Source: an uncultured Dehalococcoidales bacterium
Lineage (GTDB): Bacteria; Chloroflexota; Dehalococcoidia; UBA1151; UBA1328
Assembly: GCA_905614375.1 (NCBI GenBank)
Contig: CAJQSP010000017.1
Coordinates: 1-57,711, forward strand
Direction: 5' to 3'
DNA length: 57,711 bases
Shown here: one piece after another, positions 40,588-47,933 of the stretch
Numbering within the stretch: the first letter of the stretch is position 1
Layout of the letters: each line of letters begins with the position of its first letter
Made by a program: the position numbers and the translations under genes
The notes under the pieces: model-generated
Database searches by the model: none
The model's input: only the letters and a program-made list of their open reading frames with translations
What the model was told of the DNA's origin: nothing

Positions 40588-40607
40588 TATAGCGGGTGGA
40601 TTATTTG

Positions 40608-40638
40608 TTGGCATTTGGGTGTTTTTTTTTGTTAGAAT
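40608..40638 (+). promoter_or_regulatory. Promoter for rplJ-rplL
   Basis: TTGGCA (40608-40613) and TAGAAT (40633-40638) are 19 bases apart, about 190 bases before rplJ. The long spacing is a weakness, but both boxes are good. Confidence 0.5.
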
Positions 40639-40649
40639 TGATTCCATAC

Positions 40650-40825
40650 AGTTGAATACTGCGACCGCAGACAGTTGGTCCCGGGTAACGGGGTAATGCT
40701 TTAGGCGCCATCCGAGGTTTAGATCGTGCATATTTCGTCGTTATTGGCGAGTGCATTTTTGCCCCGGACTAGGTACCGGGGTTTTTTTATTGGCTTTCTA
40801 TGTTGTGGTCCAGACAGGAGGTCGA
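40650..40825 (+). promoter_or_regulatory. L10 leader with attenuator
   Basis: The transcript leader of rplJ contains GACCGCAGACAGTTGGTCCC, a form typical of the L10-binding leader that carries a kink-turn. It ends in an intrinsic terminator, CCCCGG/CCGGGG followed by seven Ts (40762-40788). A ribosome site AGGAGG follows before the rplJ ATG. Binding of the L10-L7/L12 complex would favour termination, as described for this leader family. Confidence 0.65.
40762..40788 (+). terminator. Attenuator hairpin before rplJ
   Basis: CCCCGG and CCGGGG flank ACTAGGTA and are followed by GTTTTTTTAT-type U-tract. Lying within a leader just before rplJ, it fits conditional termination. Confidence 0.75.
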
Positions 40826-41359
40826 ATGCCAACTGATAAAGGAATAGCGGCGGTTGCGGAGATGAAAGACATCTTCGAAGCTTCTCCGCTTGTAATTGCT
40901 GCTGAGTACAGTGGTGTTGATGTTGCCGGTATGACCGGTTTACGTCAGGAGCTTCGCACTAACGGTGCGCGTTTTAAGGTTGTGAAAAACACTTATGCGC
41001 GGATTGCTGCTGATGAGGCTGGACGTTCGGATTTGAAAGACGTTATGACTGGCCCTATTGGGTTTGTTATTTCGGATGGCGATCCGGCTGCTGCTGCTAA
41101 GGCTTTTGTGAAGTATTCCAGTGATAACGATCTTCCGATCAATATTATTGGTGGAATGCTGGATGCTGACGTTTTGTCGGCTGATCGGATTAAAGATCTT
41201 GCGAAACTTCCTTCTAAGAATGAGCTTATTGCGAAGATACTTAGTTCGATGAACAGTCCTATTACTGGATTGGTGATGGTTATGAGTGGGCCTGTTAAGG
41301 CTCTCGCCACGGTGCTTCAACGCCATGTGGATAATCAACAAAGTGGTGAAGCCGCTTAG
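40826..41359 (+). CDS. rplJ: 50S ribosomal protein L10
   Basis: 177 residues from the ATG at 40826, chosen for its CAGGAGG ribosome site five bases upstream and normal length. Seen: MPTDKGIAAVAEM start, SGVDVAGMTGLRQELR, VVKNTYARIA and the C-terminal helix that binds L7/L12 dimers. In-frame upstream codons fall in the attenuator and are rejected. Confidence 0.96.
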   Translation: MPTDKGIAAVAEMKDIFEASPLVIAAEYSGVDVAGMTGLRQELRTNGARFKVVKNTYARIAADEAGRSDLKDVMTGPIGFVISDGDPAAAAKAFVKYSSDNDLPINIIGGMLDADVLSADRIKDLAKLPSKNELIAKILSSMNSPITGLVMVMSGPVKALATVLQRHVDNQQSGEAA

Positions 41360-41386
41360 GTAGAGGTTGGGTTATGGCCGGGAGAT

Positions 41387-41514
41387 GCGTTAGTCGCGCT
41401 CGTTACTTGTGTAACTCGGCTTCGCGTCGCAGTTCTCTTTAGGCTCCGGGTCTCGTCGGACGACTTGGTCGTGTGTCGTAGTCTCTCCCTCTAGCTTCCC
41501 CGATCCGGGGAGGA
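41387..41514 (+). repeat. Two dispersed repeat copies between rplJ and rplL
   Basis: The first copy has GCGTTAGTCGCGCTC with core GTTACTTGTGTAAC. The second has core GTCGGACGAC, GTGTGTCGTAGTCTC and a CCCCGATCCGGGG hairpin. They fill a gap that in most bacteria is short and inside one operon. Confidence 0.8.
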
Positions 41515-41601
41515 CCGTTGTGAACGGTTCTCGGTGGTACGAAATATTAGATTGTTATTAGTTCTCGATTGTTTTCGAGACAAATTTTGGAGAATCCAGA
41601 A

Positions 41602-41988
41602 ATGGCCCTAAGTAAAGAAGATCTGATCGAAGAGATCAAAACTATGTCGGTTCTTGACCTTGCAGACGTCGTAAAGGCGCTCGAGGAAGAGTTTGGTGTT
41701 AGTGCTGCTGCTCCTGTTGCGGTTGCTGTTGCTGGTGGTGGTGCTGGTGGTGGTGAAGCTGCTGCTGCTGAAGAGAAGGATGCTTTTGACGTTGTTCTTA
41801 AGGGCATTGGTGACAAGAAGATTGCAGTGATTAAGGCTGTTCGAGAGATCACTCCTCTTGGTTTGAAGGAAGCTAAGGACCTTGTTGAGGCTGCTCCTAA
41901 GGCTGTTCTTGAGGCTGTTACTAAGGACGAGGCTGAGACTGCTAAGGGCAAGCTCGAAGAAGCTGGTGCTTCTGTAGAAATTAGCTAG
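41602..41988 (+). CDS. rplL: 50S ribosomal protein L7/L12
   Basis: 128 residues from the ATG at 41602 (GGAG ten bases upstream). N-terminal dimerisation domain (1-35), Ala/Gly hinge (about 38-60), C-terminal factor-binding domain ([20 protein letters not shown]). The family length supports this start over an upstream ATG at 41569. rpoB does not follow; a terminator and a minus-strand gene do. Confidence 0.97.
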   Translation: MALSKEDLIEEIKTMSVLDLADVVKALEEEFGVSAAAPVAVAVAGGGAGGGEAAAAEEKDAFDVVLKGIGDKKIAVIKAVREITPLGLKEAKDLVEAAPKAVLEAVTKDEAETAKGKLEEAGASVEIS

Positions 41989-42040
41989 TTTGGCGTTTGG
42001 GACCCGGGCGTCACTTTGTGACTTTGGATCCAGCGTTATA

Positions 42041-42109
42041 GCTTGGAGCGTCCCCGGACAACTTGGTAGCGCGCCGCAATTCACCCTGACCCTTCCGTCT
42101 CGAAAGGGA
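42041..42109 (+). repeat. Dispersed repeat copy after rplL
   Basis: CCGGACAACTTGGTAGCG with CGCCGCAATTCACCC and the hairpin CCCTTCCGTCTCGAAAGGG; core partly degenerate. Confidence 0.7.
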
Positions 42110-42141
42110 CTGGTGTGGGTGGTTGATCGTAAATAAGGAAG

Positions 42142-42170
42142 GCCTCGGGTATTTTTGCTCGGGGCTTTTT
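42142..42170 (+). terminator. Intrinsic terminator of the rplJ-rplL unit
   Basis: GCCTCGGG pairs with CTCGGGGC around TATTTTTG, followed by five Ts. It closes the ribosomal-protein run. Confidence 0.85.
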
Positions 42171-42186
42171 CGCGTTTGGCCTTAGT

Positions 42187-42244
42187 AGTTAGTCGCGCTC
42201 GTTACTGTGTAACTCGGCTCCGCGTCGCAATTCTCCTACCCTCG
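42187..42244 (+). repeat. Dispersed repeat copy abutting the SDR stop codon
   Basis: GTTAGTCGCGCTC, core GTTACTGTGTAAC, CTCGGCTCCGCGTCGCAATT and the start of the CCTACCCTCG arm; the second hairpin is missing where the SDR gene begins at 42246. Confidence 0.85.
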
Positions 42245-42245
42245 T

Positions 42246-43022
42246 TTAGTAGAGGTTGTGGGATTGTCCGCCGTCGACGTTGAGGCAGGCTCCGGTGATG
42301 AGATCGGCCTGAGTCGATGATAGGAAGGCTACTGCTGCACCTATTGGTTCTGGCCAGCCGAACTTGCCCATTGGCAGGTTTCGGTCGATAAATTCTGCAA
42401 CGGCTTCTTCAGTGTTGTTTTCGACAAATTTTTCCCAGGTGCCGCCGGCGTGTAGAATTGAGCCTGGGGCGACTGAGTTGACTGTTACGCCGTCTTTCGC
42501 GACTGCGATTCCGGTGTGCTTGGTGGCTGCGATCATTGCTGCTTTGGCGACCATGTAAGGAGCTGTTCCACCATACTCACGTCCGAAGATGGACGAGATG
42601 TTGACGACTCTGCCCCATCCGCGTTCTTGCATGCCGGGTACGACGTGTTTCATGAGGGCGACTGCCGACCAGAGATTGGCGTTCATGACCATGTGGAAGT
42701 CGGCGAGCGATGAATTGACTAGGTCGGATGTACCGAGGCTGCCACCTACGTTGTTTACGAGGATATCGATGGGGCCTAGTTCGGCTTCTGTTTTGGCTAC
42801 AAGATCGGCTGCGCCTGATTCGTCGCCGAGGTCGGCTACGAATGCCCCAACTTTTACCCCGGTGGCTTTTAGTTCAGCTGCGGTTTGGTTGAGGGTTCCT
42901 TCGCCACGTGCACAGATTGCGACGTTTACGCCTTCTGCTGCGAGTGCAAGTGCTGATTGGCGTCCGAGCCCTCGGCTTCCGCCGGTAACGAGGGCAACCT
43001 TGCCTTTAATTCCTAGATCCAT
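42246..43022 (-). CDS. Short-chain dehydrogenase/reductase (FabG-like)
   Basis: 258-residue NAD(P)-dependent oxidoreductase of the classical SDR family. Seen: the TGGSRGLG nucleotide loop (14-21 region), NNVGG, catalytic serine in NISSIFG, catalytic Tyr-x3-Lys in YMVAKAA, and the PGSI loop. The substrate cannot be told; FabG-like sequences include many secondary-metabolism and catabolic reductases. It is monocistronic on the minus strand, with an inverted repeat about 90 bases upstream of its start. Confidence 0.9.
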   Translation of the reverse strand: MDLGIKGKVALVTGGSRGLGRQSALALAAEGVNVAICARGEGTLNQTAAELKATGVKVGAFVADLGDESGAADLVAKTEAELGPIDILVNNVGGSLGTSDLVNSSLADFHMVMNANLWSAVALMKHVVPGMQERGWGRVVNISSIFGREYGGTAPYMVAKAAMIAATKHTGIAVAKDGVTVNSVAPGSILHAGGTWEKFVENNTEEAVAEFIDRNLPMGKFGWPEPIGAAVAFLSSTQADLITGACLNVDGGQSHNLY

Positions 43023-43480
43023 GTTGTTAGTTGCTCCGTTGGGTTGTTTTTCAGTTTGCTGGCATATGTTTCGTAGTGATTTTACGATTCGCCATATGGT
43101 GAGAATTTGTCCGTTACCAGAATATTAGTAATGTATAGGTAACGGGGTGTTGGTAGATTGATTATTGTCGTCTGTCACACTAAATGTGAGTGAAGATGGT
43201 ACTAAGGTGCGTCAAACTTGGTGTTTGGCGCGTGTAAATCATCTTGACTGACGATTTTGCTGTGGTGTATCGTGACCGGGTGCCGTTGGCGTTCCTACGG
43301 TTACTTGAGATTGTGTGCAATACAAAACGTAAGTTTTGGTGACATGGTCTGCTTGGGTTATTCACTTAAGCGAATGTCCGCCAGTCGGACTTTATATAAA
43401 TTATTAAATGTGCTCGCGAACTTGTTTTCGGGCATGCAATTAGAAGTATCTTGCAAAAAAGAACTTTTAGGAGGATGCCG
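43023..43480. other. Divergent intergenic region with inverted repeats
   Basis: Gene-free. It holds CCGTTACC (43111-43118) and GGTAACGG (43138-43145), an 8-bp inverted repeat 19 bases apart upstream of the SDR gene, a candidate operator. There is also an imperfect GCGTCAAAC/GTTTGGCGC pair near 43210-43235 and a TATATAAAT box near 43392 that may drive the surface protein gene. Confidence 0.45.
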
Positions 43481-44011
43481 ATGCTAGGCTCCGTTATTCC
43501 AAGACGAGTAGTCCTTTCCTTCGCATTGGTGGGCTTGGTGGGTTTAGTTGGCCTCATGATGGCCTTATGGTCGACGCCCGTTTCGGCCGACTCTGAGGGC
43601 TGGGACCTTAGTGTTGCACCGGGTAGCGTCACCAGTTTGTCACCTGGAAGTATTTCCTCTGGAGCTGCTGATGCGTCCTCATCTAGTGCAGAAGCAACCT
43701 ACGAGTGGTCAGTAACAGGGTCATGTGGCTCTTTCGACTCTACTAGTGCACAGAAGGTTCTTTTCACAGCAGCTGACGGCACATGTAGTGGCGAGCTATC
43801 GTTATCAGTGTCACGAGCTGGATCTGCAACGGTCAACTCGTCTGTAACACTGTACGTTGTTGGTTCTGAGGCTATCGTTGTCCTGCCTGCTACAGGTGGT
43901 TACTCACCGAATGCCATGACTTTGCTTTTTGCAATGTTTGTTGGGTTCGCCCTCCTTGGCACTGGTGTTGTTGCTGCTCGACGAGCACGACAGGCCGGAG
44001 TGAATTCCTAG
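43481..44011 (+). CDS. LPXTG-type cell-surface protein
   Basis: 176 residues from the ATG at 43481 (AGGAGG six bases upstream; an in-frame TTG at 43451 has no ribosome site). Residues 1-36 form a signal peptide ending VSADS. A Ser/Gly-rich region is followed by a beta-type domain with two cysteines (near 82 and 102) that could pair. LPATGG at 135-140, a hydrophobic helix and an RRARQ tail make a classical sortase sorting signal. No sortase gene is in the window. Function beyond surface display is unknown. Confidence 0.82.
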   Translation: MLGSVIPRRVVLSFALVGLVGLVGLMMALWSTPVSADSEGWDLSVAPGSVTSLSPGSISSGAADASSSSAEATYEWSVTGSCGSFDSTSAQKVLFTAADGTCSGELSLSVSRAGSATVNSSVTLYVVGSEAIVVLPATGGYSPNAMTLLFAMFVGFALLGTGVVAARRARQAGVNS

Positions 44012-44021
44012 TTAGATAGAT

Positions 44022-44091
44022 TTACGTTAAACGCTTAAAAAGAAAGAGGCTTACTTCGGTGAGCCTCTTTCTTTTTAAGCGTTTAACGTAA
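44022..44091. terminator. Exceptionally long perfect terminator hairpin
   Basis: Bases 44022-44051 and 44062-44091 are exact reverse complements (30 bp). The ten-base loop adds three more pairs and closes on a TTCG tetraloop, giving a 33-bp stem. T-rich and A-rich tracts lie within the stem. It follows the surface-protein stop by ten bases. Confidence 0.85.
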
Positions 44092-44095
44092 TTTG

Positions 44096-44305
44096 CTCCG
44101 ATTGTCGTCGGGCGATTCGGAATTGCGTTGGCGTTAGGTTCCATCGTTGTCGAAGACTTGGTAGCGATCCGGAATCTACCCCCCTCTAACTCACTCCCGA
44201 AAGTTAGTTGCAACTAACACTTTTTCCCTTCTGGATGGAAGGGCTAGGGCAGGAGACTGAGAAGCCTGACTGAGTCGTTCGACAACGATGGAACCTAACG
44301 ACGAG
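44096..44305. repeat. Inverted pair of dispersed repeat copies
   Basis: A plus-strand copy (about 44096-44215; GTCGTCGGGCGATTCGG, then GGTTCCATCGTTGTCGAAGA) faces a minus-strand copy (44224-44305) that shares GTTAGGTTCCATCGTTGTCG on the opposite strand and has a CCCTTC/GAAGGG hairpin. Together they could form a large cruciform. Confidence 0.7.
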
Positions 44306-44329
44306 CGTTTGGATTTCAGGGTTCTTTTT

Positions 44330-44618
44330 TTGTGGAAATCTGTTCTACTTTGCAGGTTCAACATTTTTGGTTTTGTTTGGAGCGGCTGCGATCGTGATTT
44401 TGAGTCTGCTTGGCGGCGTTGGTTCAAATAGCGAGATTAGGCATCAGCATTTGATTGTTGACCTGTTGATGTTGCAGCATGATTGGTATTGAGATCAGTT
44501 GGTGCAGTTTTATGGTGACCGAATACAGCCGATGCGTTCTGATGGATTTTTCGATCGTATGGATAGCGTTGTTGCTCATTTGAATCTTGTCACTGTGGGT
44601 GATTTGTCCAAGGTTTAG
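44330..44618 (+). pseudogene. Possible decayed small membrane protein
   Basis: A frame without a clear start codes a hydrophobic helix (STFLVLFGAAAIVILSLLGG) followed by LIVDLLMLQHDWY, an in-frame TGA, then DQLVQFYGDRIQPMRSDGFF and DRMDSVVAHLNLVTVGDLSK before TAG. Residue composition on both sides looks protein-like, suggesting one gene broken by the TGA. The family is not recognised; it may be chance. Confidence 0.35.
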
Positions 44619-44635
44619 TATTAGATGGTGGGTGT

Positions 44636-45400
44636 TTGATGTCGGCTGTTCCGCAAGTGAGTGCGATTCCTATTGCTGGTTTACCTGAAATTGTGGTTGG
44701 TGATGATCTTGGGGTGTTGATTGCTGGACAGTGTGAAGCGAACGGTAGTGCGCTTTTGGATGGTGATTTGGTTGTGGTGGCTCAGAAGGTTGTTTCGAAG
44801 GCTGAGGGTGCTGTTCGGGTGATTGCTGATCAGATGCCGACTGCGCATGTGGTTGAGCTAGCTGGGACATTGGGTAAGGATCCTCGTATTGTTCAAATTG
44901 TGATGGATCAATCGAAGAGAGTTGTCCGCGCTGTTCCGGGTGTGTTGATTGTGGAGACGGTACACGGTTTTATTTGTGCGAATGCGGGTGTGGATCAGTC
45001 GAATATAGAGGCTGAGGGCGTTGTTACGATTTTGCCTGTGGATTCAGATCGTTCGGCAAGGGAGATTCGCGATCAATTGCGGGATCTGACGGGCTGCGAG
45101 GTTGGAGTGTTGGTTTCGGATACATTCAATCGGCCGTGGCGCGAGGGTTCGACGAATGTTGCTATTGGTGTCGCTGGGTTCGATCCGATTAGCGATTTAC
45201 GAGGGAGTATCGACGATTTCGATCGTGAGATGACGACGAGCATGGTTTCGCTGGCAGATGAGGTTGCTTCGACTGCTCAGTTGGTGATGGGAGAGAGTGG
45301 TCGAGTGCCGGTCGCGATAGTACGCGGTATCGGCTGGAACTCGGGTGAATATTCAGCCGGTCGACTTATTCGACCGGCTGAGAGGGACTTATTCCGATAG
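44636..45400 (+). CDS. cofE: Coenzyme F420-0:L-glutamate ligase
   Basis: Adds L-glutamate residues to F420-0 using GTP. It has about 254 residues. An ATG at 44639 lies one codon inside the TTG at 44636. Seen: IPIAGLPEI start, GDLVVVAQKVVSKAEG, VHGFICANAGVDQSN, LPVDSDRSA, VSDTFNRPWREGSTNVAIG and a GRVPVAIVRG end. It is the single-domain form, with no C-terminal FMN domain as in actinobacterial FbiB. It indicates that the cell makes F420; cofC, cofD, cofG and cofH are not here. Confidence 0.93.
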   Translation: MMSAVPQVSAIPIAGLPEIVVGDDLGVLIAGQCEANGSALLDGDLVVVAQKVVSKAEGAVRVIADQMPTAHVVELAGTLGKDPRIVQIVMDQSKRVVRAVPGVLIVETVHGFICANAGVDQSNIEAEGVVTILPVDSDRSAREIRDQLRDLTGCEVGVLVSDTFNRPWREGSTNVAIGVAGFDPISDLRGSIDDFDREMTTSMVSLADEVASTAQLVMGESGRVPVAIVRGIGWNSGEYSAGRLIRPAERDLFR

Positions 45401-45424
45401 GCGTCTGCTTATCGGGTTGGCAGG

Positions 45425-45733
45425 CTACTTGGCTGGCTTGGAATCGCTGGATCGTTTGGCTTCTGCTGCTGGTTTAGCGCCAGCTGCGCCCTTGGCATCT
45501 GCTGCGCCTTTAGCGCCGCCTTTAAGTGCTGGCGATTTATTGCCGTACCAAGAGGAGTATTCAAATGAGTTACGGAACTCTTTCTTTTCACCGCAAGTTT
45601 TGCAACTGCCTTCACTAACAGCGCCGTTTGGTGGATCGATTACCCAGTGGTGTACGCAACCGCCTTCGGTGACTTCAGCTGTTGTCTCTTCGGCAGGTGC
45701 TGCTTTTTTCTTCGACGATGACGCTGGACTCAT
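45425..45733 (-). CDS. Small zinc-motif protein of unknown function
   Basis: 102 residues. The central part (about 24-65) has Cys26, His28, His29, Cys44 and Cys47 in CVHHWVIDPPNG and CKTCGEKKEFRNSFEYS, which looks like a small zinc-binding module. Ala/Lys-rich tails surround it. I recall similar CxHHW...CxxCG proteins in Chloroflexota but cannot name a function. It is convergent with cofE. Confidence 0.65.
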   Translation of the reverse strand: MSPASSSKKKAAPAEETTAEVTEGGCVHHWVIDPPNGAVSEGSCKTCGEKKEFRNSFEYSSWYGNKSPALKGGAKGAADAKGAAGAKPAAEAKRSSDSKPAK

Positions 45734-45979
45734 ATATGTGCTGGCTCCACGTAGTCGTGGTTTTGTGTTTGGCGATTTGCCTGAACGGAATCAAAAACCG
45801 ACTTCCTCACAATTTTAACCCATCTTTGTGATTCTTGCGTATTTCATTACTTGTTAGCCTGAATGCTGCAACGATATGGTTTGTTTAGTATCGATGAATA
45901 AGTGCGTGTTTTCGGTGGTAATTTTGCCGTAACGGAATGTGCTGCATTTGGAGTGACTGAGCACTGGCGTGAATGTTGA

Positions 45980-46342
45980 TGAGCTTGCAAGAGAGATGCA
46001 GTTGGCTCCGTCGACACTTCGTCGACATTCTCGAGCGCCACGGTTTGGTTGATCATTACGATGTTCGCAAGCCTACGGGGCGGCCACAGTATTCTTTCAA
46101 TCTAACTGAAAAAGACCACGATCCAGTTCCTAATGACTACAGTTGGCTTTTGAACGCACTGGTATCGCCGTTCTTCGATTGATGACGACATTATTTTTGC
46201 GGTTGACCGATCAATGGTTACCAGCTTGCTAGGAAATGATATTGAGCACAATGTTGAGATGTCAGCGGAATCGAATGAGTTCGTTTACTCGCTTGATGCA
46301 AAGCAGCTGGCGATTATTGACAGTCGGGCGCTCGGCGGCTAG
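45980..46342 (+). pseudogene. Decayed HTH transcriptional regulator
   Basis: Frame one codes VDELAREMQLAPSTLRRH, a clear helix-turn-helix. The wing and linker (HFVDILERHGLVDHYDVRK, PTGRPQYSFNLTEKDHD) continue in a second frame to a stop at about 46182. The C-terminal part (from DDDIIFAVDRS to AIIDSRALGG) follows in a third frame to TAG at 46342. Two frameshifts break it. The layout resembles SufR/ArsR-like regulators with a GRP wing. It ends 27 bases before the cobalamin riboswitch. Confidence 0.7.
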
Positions 46343-46368
46343 CCTCAGTTAATCAATTGAATATGCAC

Positions 46369-46586
46369 GGTTCCTCGGTGTTACGTTTCTTTTTTTTAGA
46401 AATACGTAGCCAATAGGGAAAGCGGTGAGAATCCGCTGCGGTAGCGCCACTGTAACTGGGAAGACTATTCACACTAAGCCACTGTTGATGAAACGGGAAG
46501 GCGTGGATGAGTCGTTTATCTGAATTTGCTTGTCGTGAGCATGATTCGGGCAATGTGCCAGGAGCCAGGAGACCTGCCGGGGAACA
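46369..46586 (+). promoter_or_regulatory. Cobalamin (B12) riboswitch
   Basis: The conserved core is present in order: AATAGGGAAAGCGGTGAGAA, TCCGCTGCGGTAGCGCCACT, GTAACTGGG, AGCCACTG, GGGAAGGCG and the B12-box GAGCCAGGAGACCTGCC. The closing helix pairs GTTCCTCGG (46370) with CCGGGGAAC (46577). It controls the transporter genes downstream through the terminator at 46667. Confidence 0.95.
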
Positions 46587-46666
46587 TCTTAGTGACTGCT
46601 CCCCGCCTAGGGTGTGGCCTTACGGTGATAGCCTTACTGAATTTTTAGGAATCGGTGTCACCCGTG

Positions 46667-46696
46667 GACCCTTGACGATGCAGTCGGGGTTTTTTA
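46667..46696 (+). terminator. Riboswitch expression platform terminator
   Basis: ACCCT-GAC pairs with GTC-GGGGT with one bulged T, followed by TTTTTATT. B12 binding would favour this hairpin. It ends right at the predicted TTG start of the permease gene. Confidence 0.7.
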
Positions 46697-47791
46697 TTGG
46701 CTTCGGATATAAATAACGGTGCGCAGCGGGTTTCGACTGGCTCAACGGTGCTGAGGCGGTTGATTGCTGGCGTAATTTTGCTTTGCGGTGCGACTATATT
46801 CGTCGTAATCATCGCCGCTTCGATTGGTCCGTTTTCAGTGCCGTTCACTCACACTGCTAGCACTTTACTTGATTTGATTGGCATTGGTGAGTCGGATGCT
46901 AAGCCAACTGAGCAGGCGATTATTCAGAGCATTCGCCTTCCGCGTATTTTCCTGGCGTTTATCGTTGGCGCAGGCCTTGGTATTTCTGGCGGAATTATGC
47001 AGGGCTTGTTTCGTAATTCGATGGCTGATCCTGGGATTATCGGCGTGTCGAGCGGCGGTGCTGCGGGCGCCGTTTTGGCGATCGCTACTGGGCTGAGTAC
47101 GGTTTCTACTTTTTTCCTTCCTTTGTTCGCATTTATTGGTTCAGCCGTTTCGATGACGGTCGTGTTTCTGATCGCGTCGGTTGGTGGTCGGTTTTCAATG
47201 GCGACGTTGTTGCTAGGCGGCATTGCTGTGAGTTCGTTCTTGGGGGCGCTCACGACGGCGACGATTATCTTCACGAATGACTTGAATATGCAGCGTCAGA
47301 TTATTTTCTGGATCGCTGGTGGGTTCGATACGGCTCGCTGGGAGTCGGTGCAGATCTCGGCTCCAATTATTGTTATTGGTTCGATTATCACCATTTTTGT
47401 TGCTCGAGATTTGAACTTACTTTTGGTTAGTGAGGATGAGGCGCGGGCGTTAGGTGTGAGGGTGAGATTGATGCGAAATACGCTTTTGATTGCGGCTTCG
47501 TTGATTACGGGGACGGCTGTGGCGTTTTCAGGGATTATCGCTTTCGTTGGGTTGGTTGTTCCGCATGTAGTTCGCTTGCTTGTGGGGGCTGATCATCGGG
47601 TGTTACTGCCTTTAAGTGCGCTGGGCGGTGGTTTGTTTTTGCTGGTCGCTGATACGGCGGCTCGAATTGTGCTTTCTCCGGCCGAGCTTCGTGTTGGGGT
47701 GGTGACGGCGTTGATTGGCGCACCATTCTTTATTTATTTGCTGTTGAGGTCTCGTGGGACTTTTTCTGAGAGTTCGGGAGGAATGGGATGA
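46697..47791 (+). CDS. btuC: Cobalamin/siderophore ABC transporter permease (BtuC/FecCD family)
   Basis: 364 residues with about nine to ten membrane helices, as in BtuC. Seen: LPRIFLAFIVGAGLGISGG, GIIGVSSGGAAGA and a GLVVPHVVRLLVG coupling-helix region. The start may be TTG at 46697, which overlaps the terminator tail, or the later GTG near 46748. The B12 riboswitch makes cobalamin or cobinamide the likely cargo. The binding protein follows after 140 bases. Confidence 0.9.
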   Translation: MASDINNGAQRVSTGSTVLRRLIAGVILLCGATIFVVIIAASIGPFSVPFTHTASTLLDLIGIGESDAKPTEQAIIQSIRLPRIFLAFIVGAGLGISGGIMQGLFRNSMADPGIIGVSSGGAAGAVLAIATGLSTVSTFFLPLFAFIGSAVSMTVVFLIASVGGRFSMATLLLGGIAVSSFLGALTTATIIFTNDLNMQRQIIFWIAGGFDTARWESVQISAPIIVIGSIITIFVARDLNLLLVSEDEARALGVRVRLMRNTLLIAASLITGTAVAFSGIIAFVGLVVPHVVRLLVGADHRVLLPLSALGGGLFLLVADTAARIVLSPAELRVGVVTALIGAPFFIYLLLRSRGTFSESSGGMG

Positions 47792-47933
47792 TGGAGCTTA
47801 TTACGGCGGTGGTTGGGGAGATTGGTATGTGAATGCTTGATTGAGAGTTGCGTTGGGGTGATCGTAGATTGCCACGTCGTTCCTCCTCGTAATGTCAGAT
47901 GAATTTGGTGAAGGTTTTTTTGAGAGGGTTGAG

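Noticed and set aside
46507..46716. 69-codon frame in the B12 riboswitch
   Set aside because: It lies across the conserved riboswitch core and its terminator, so it is structural RNA.
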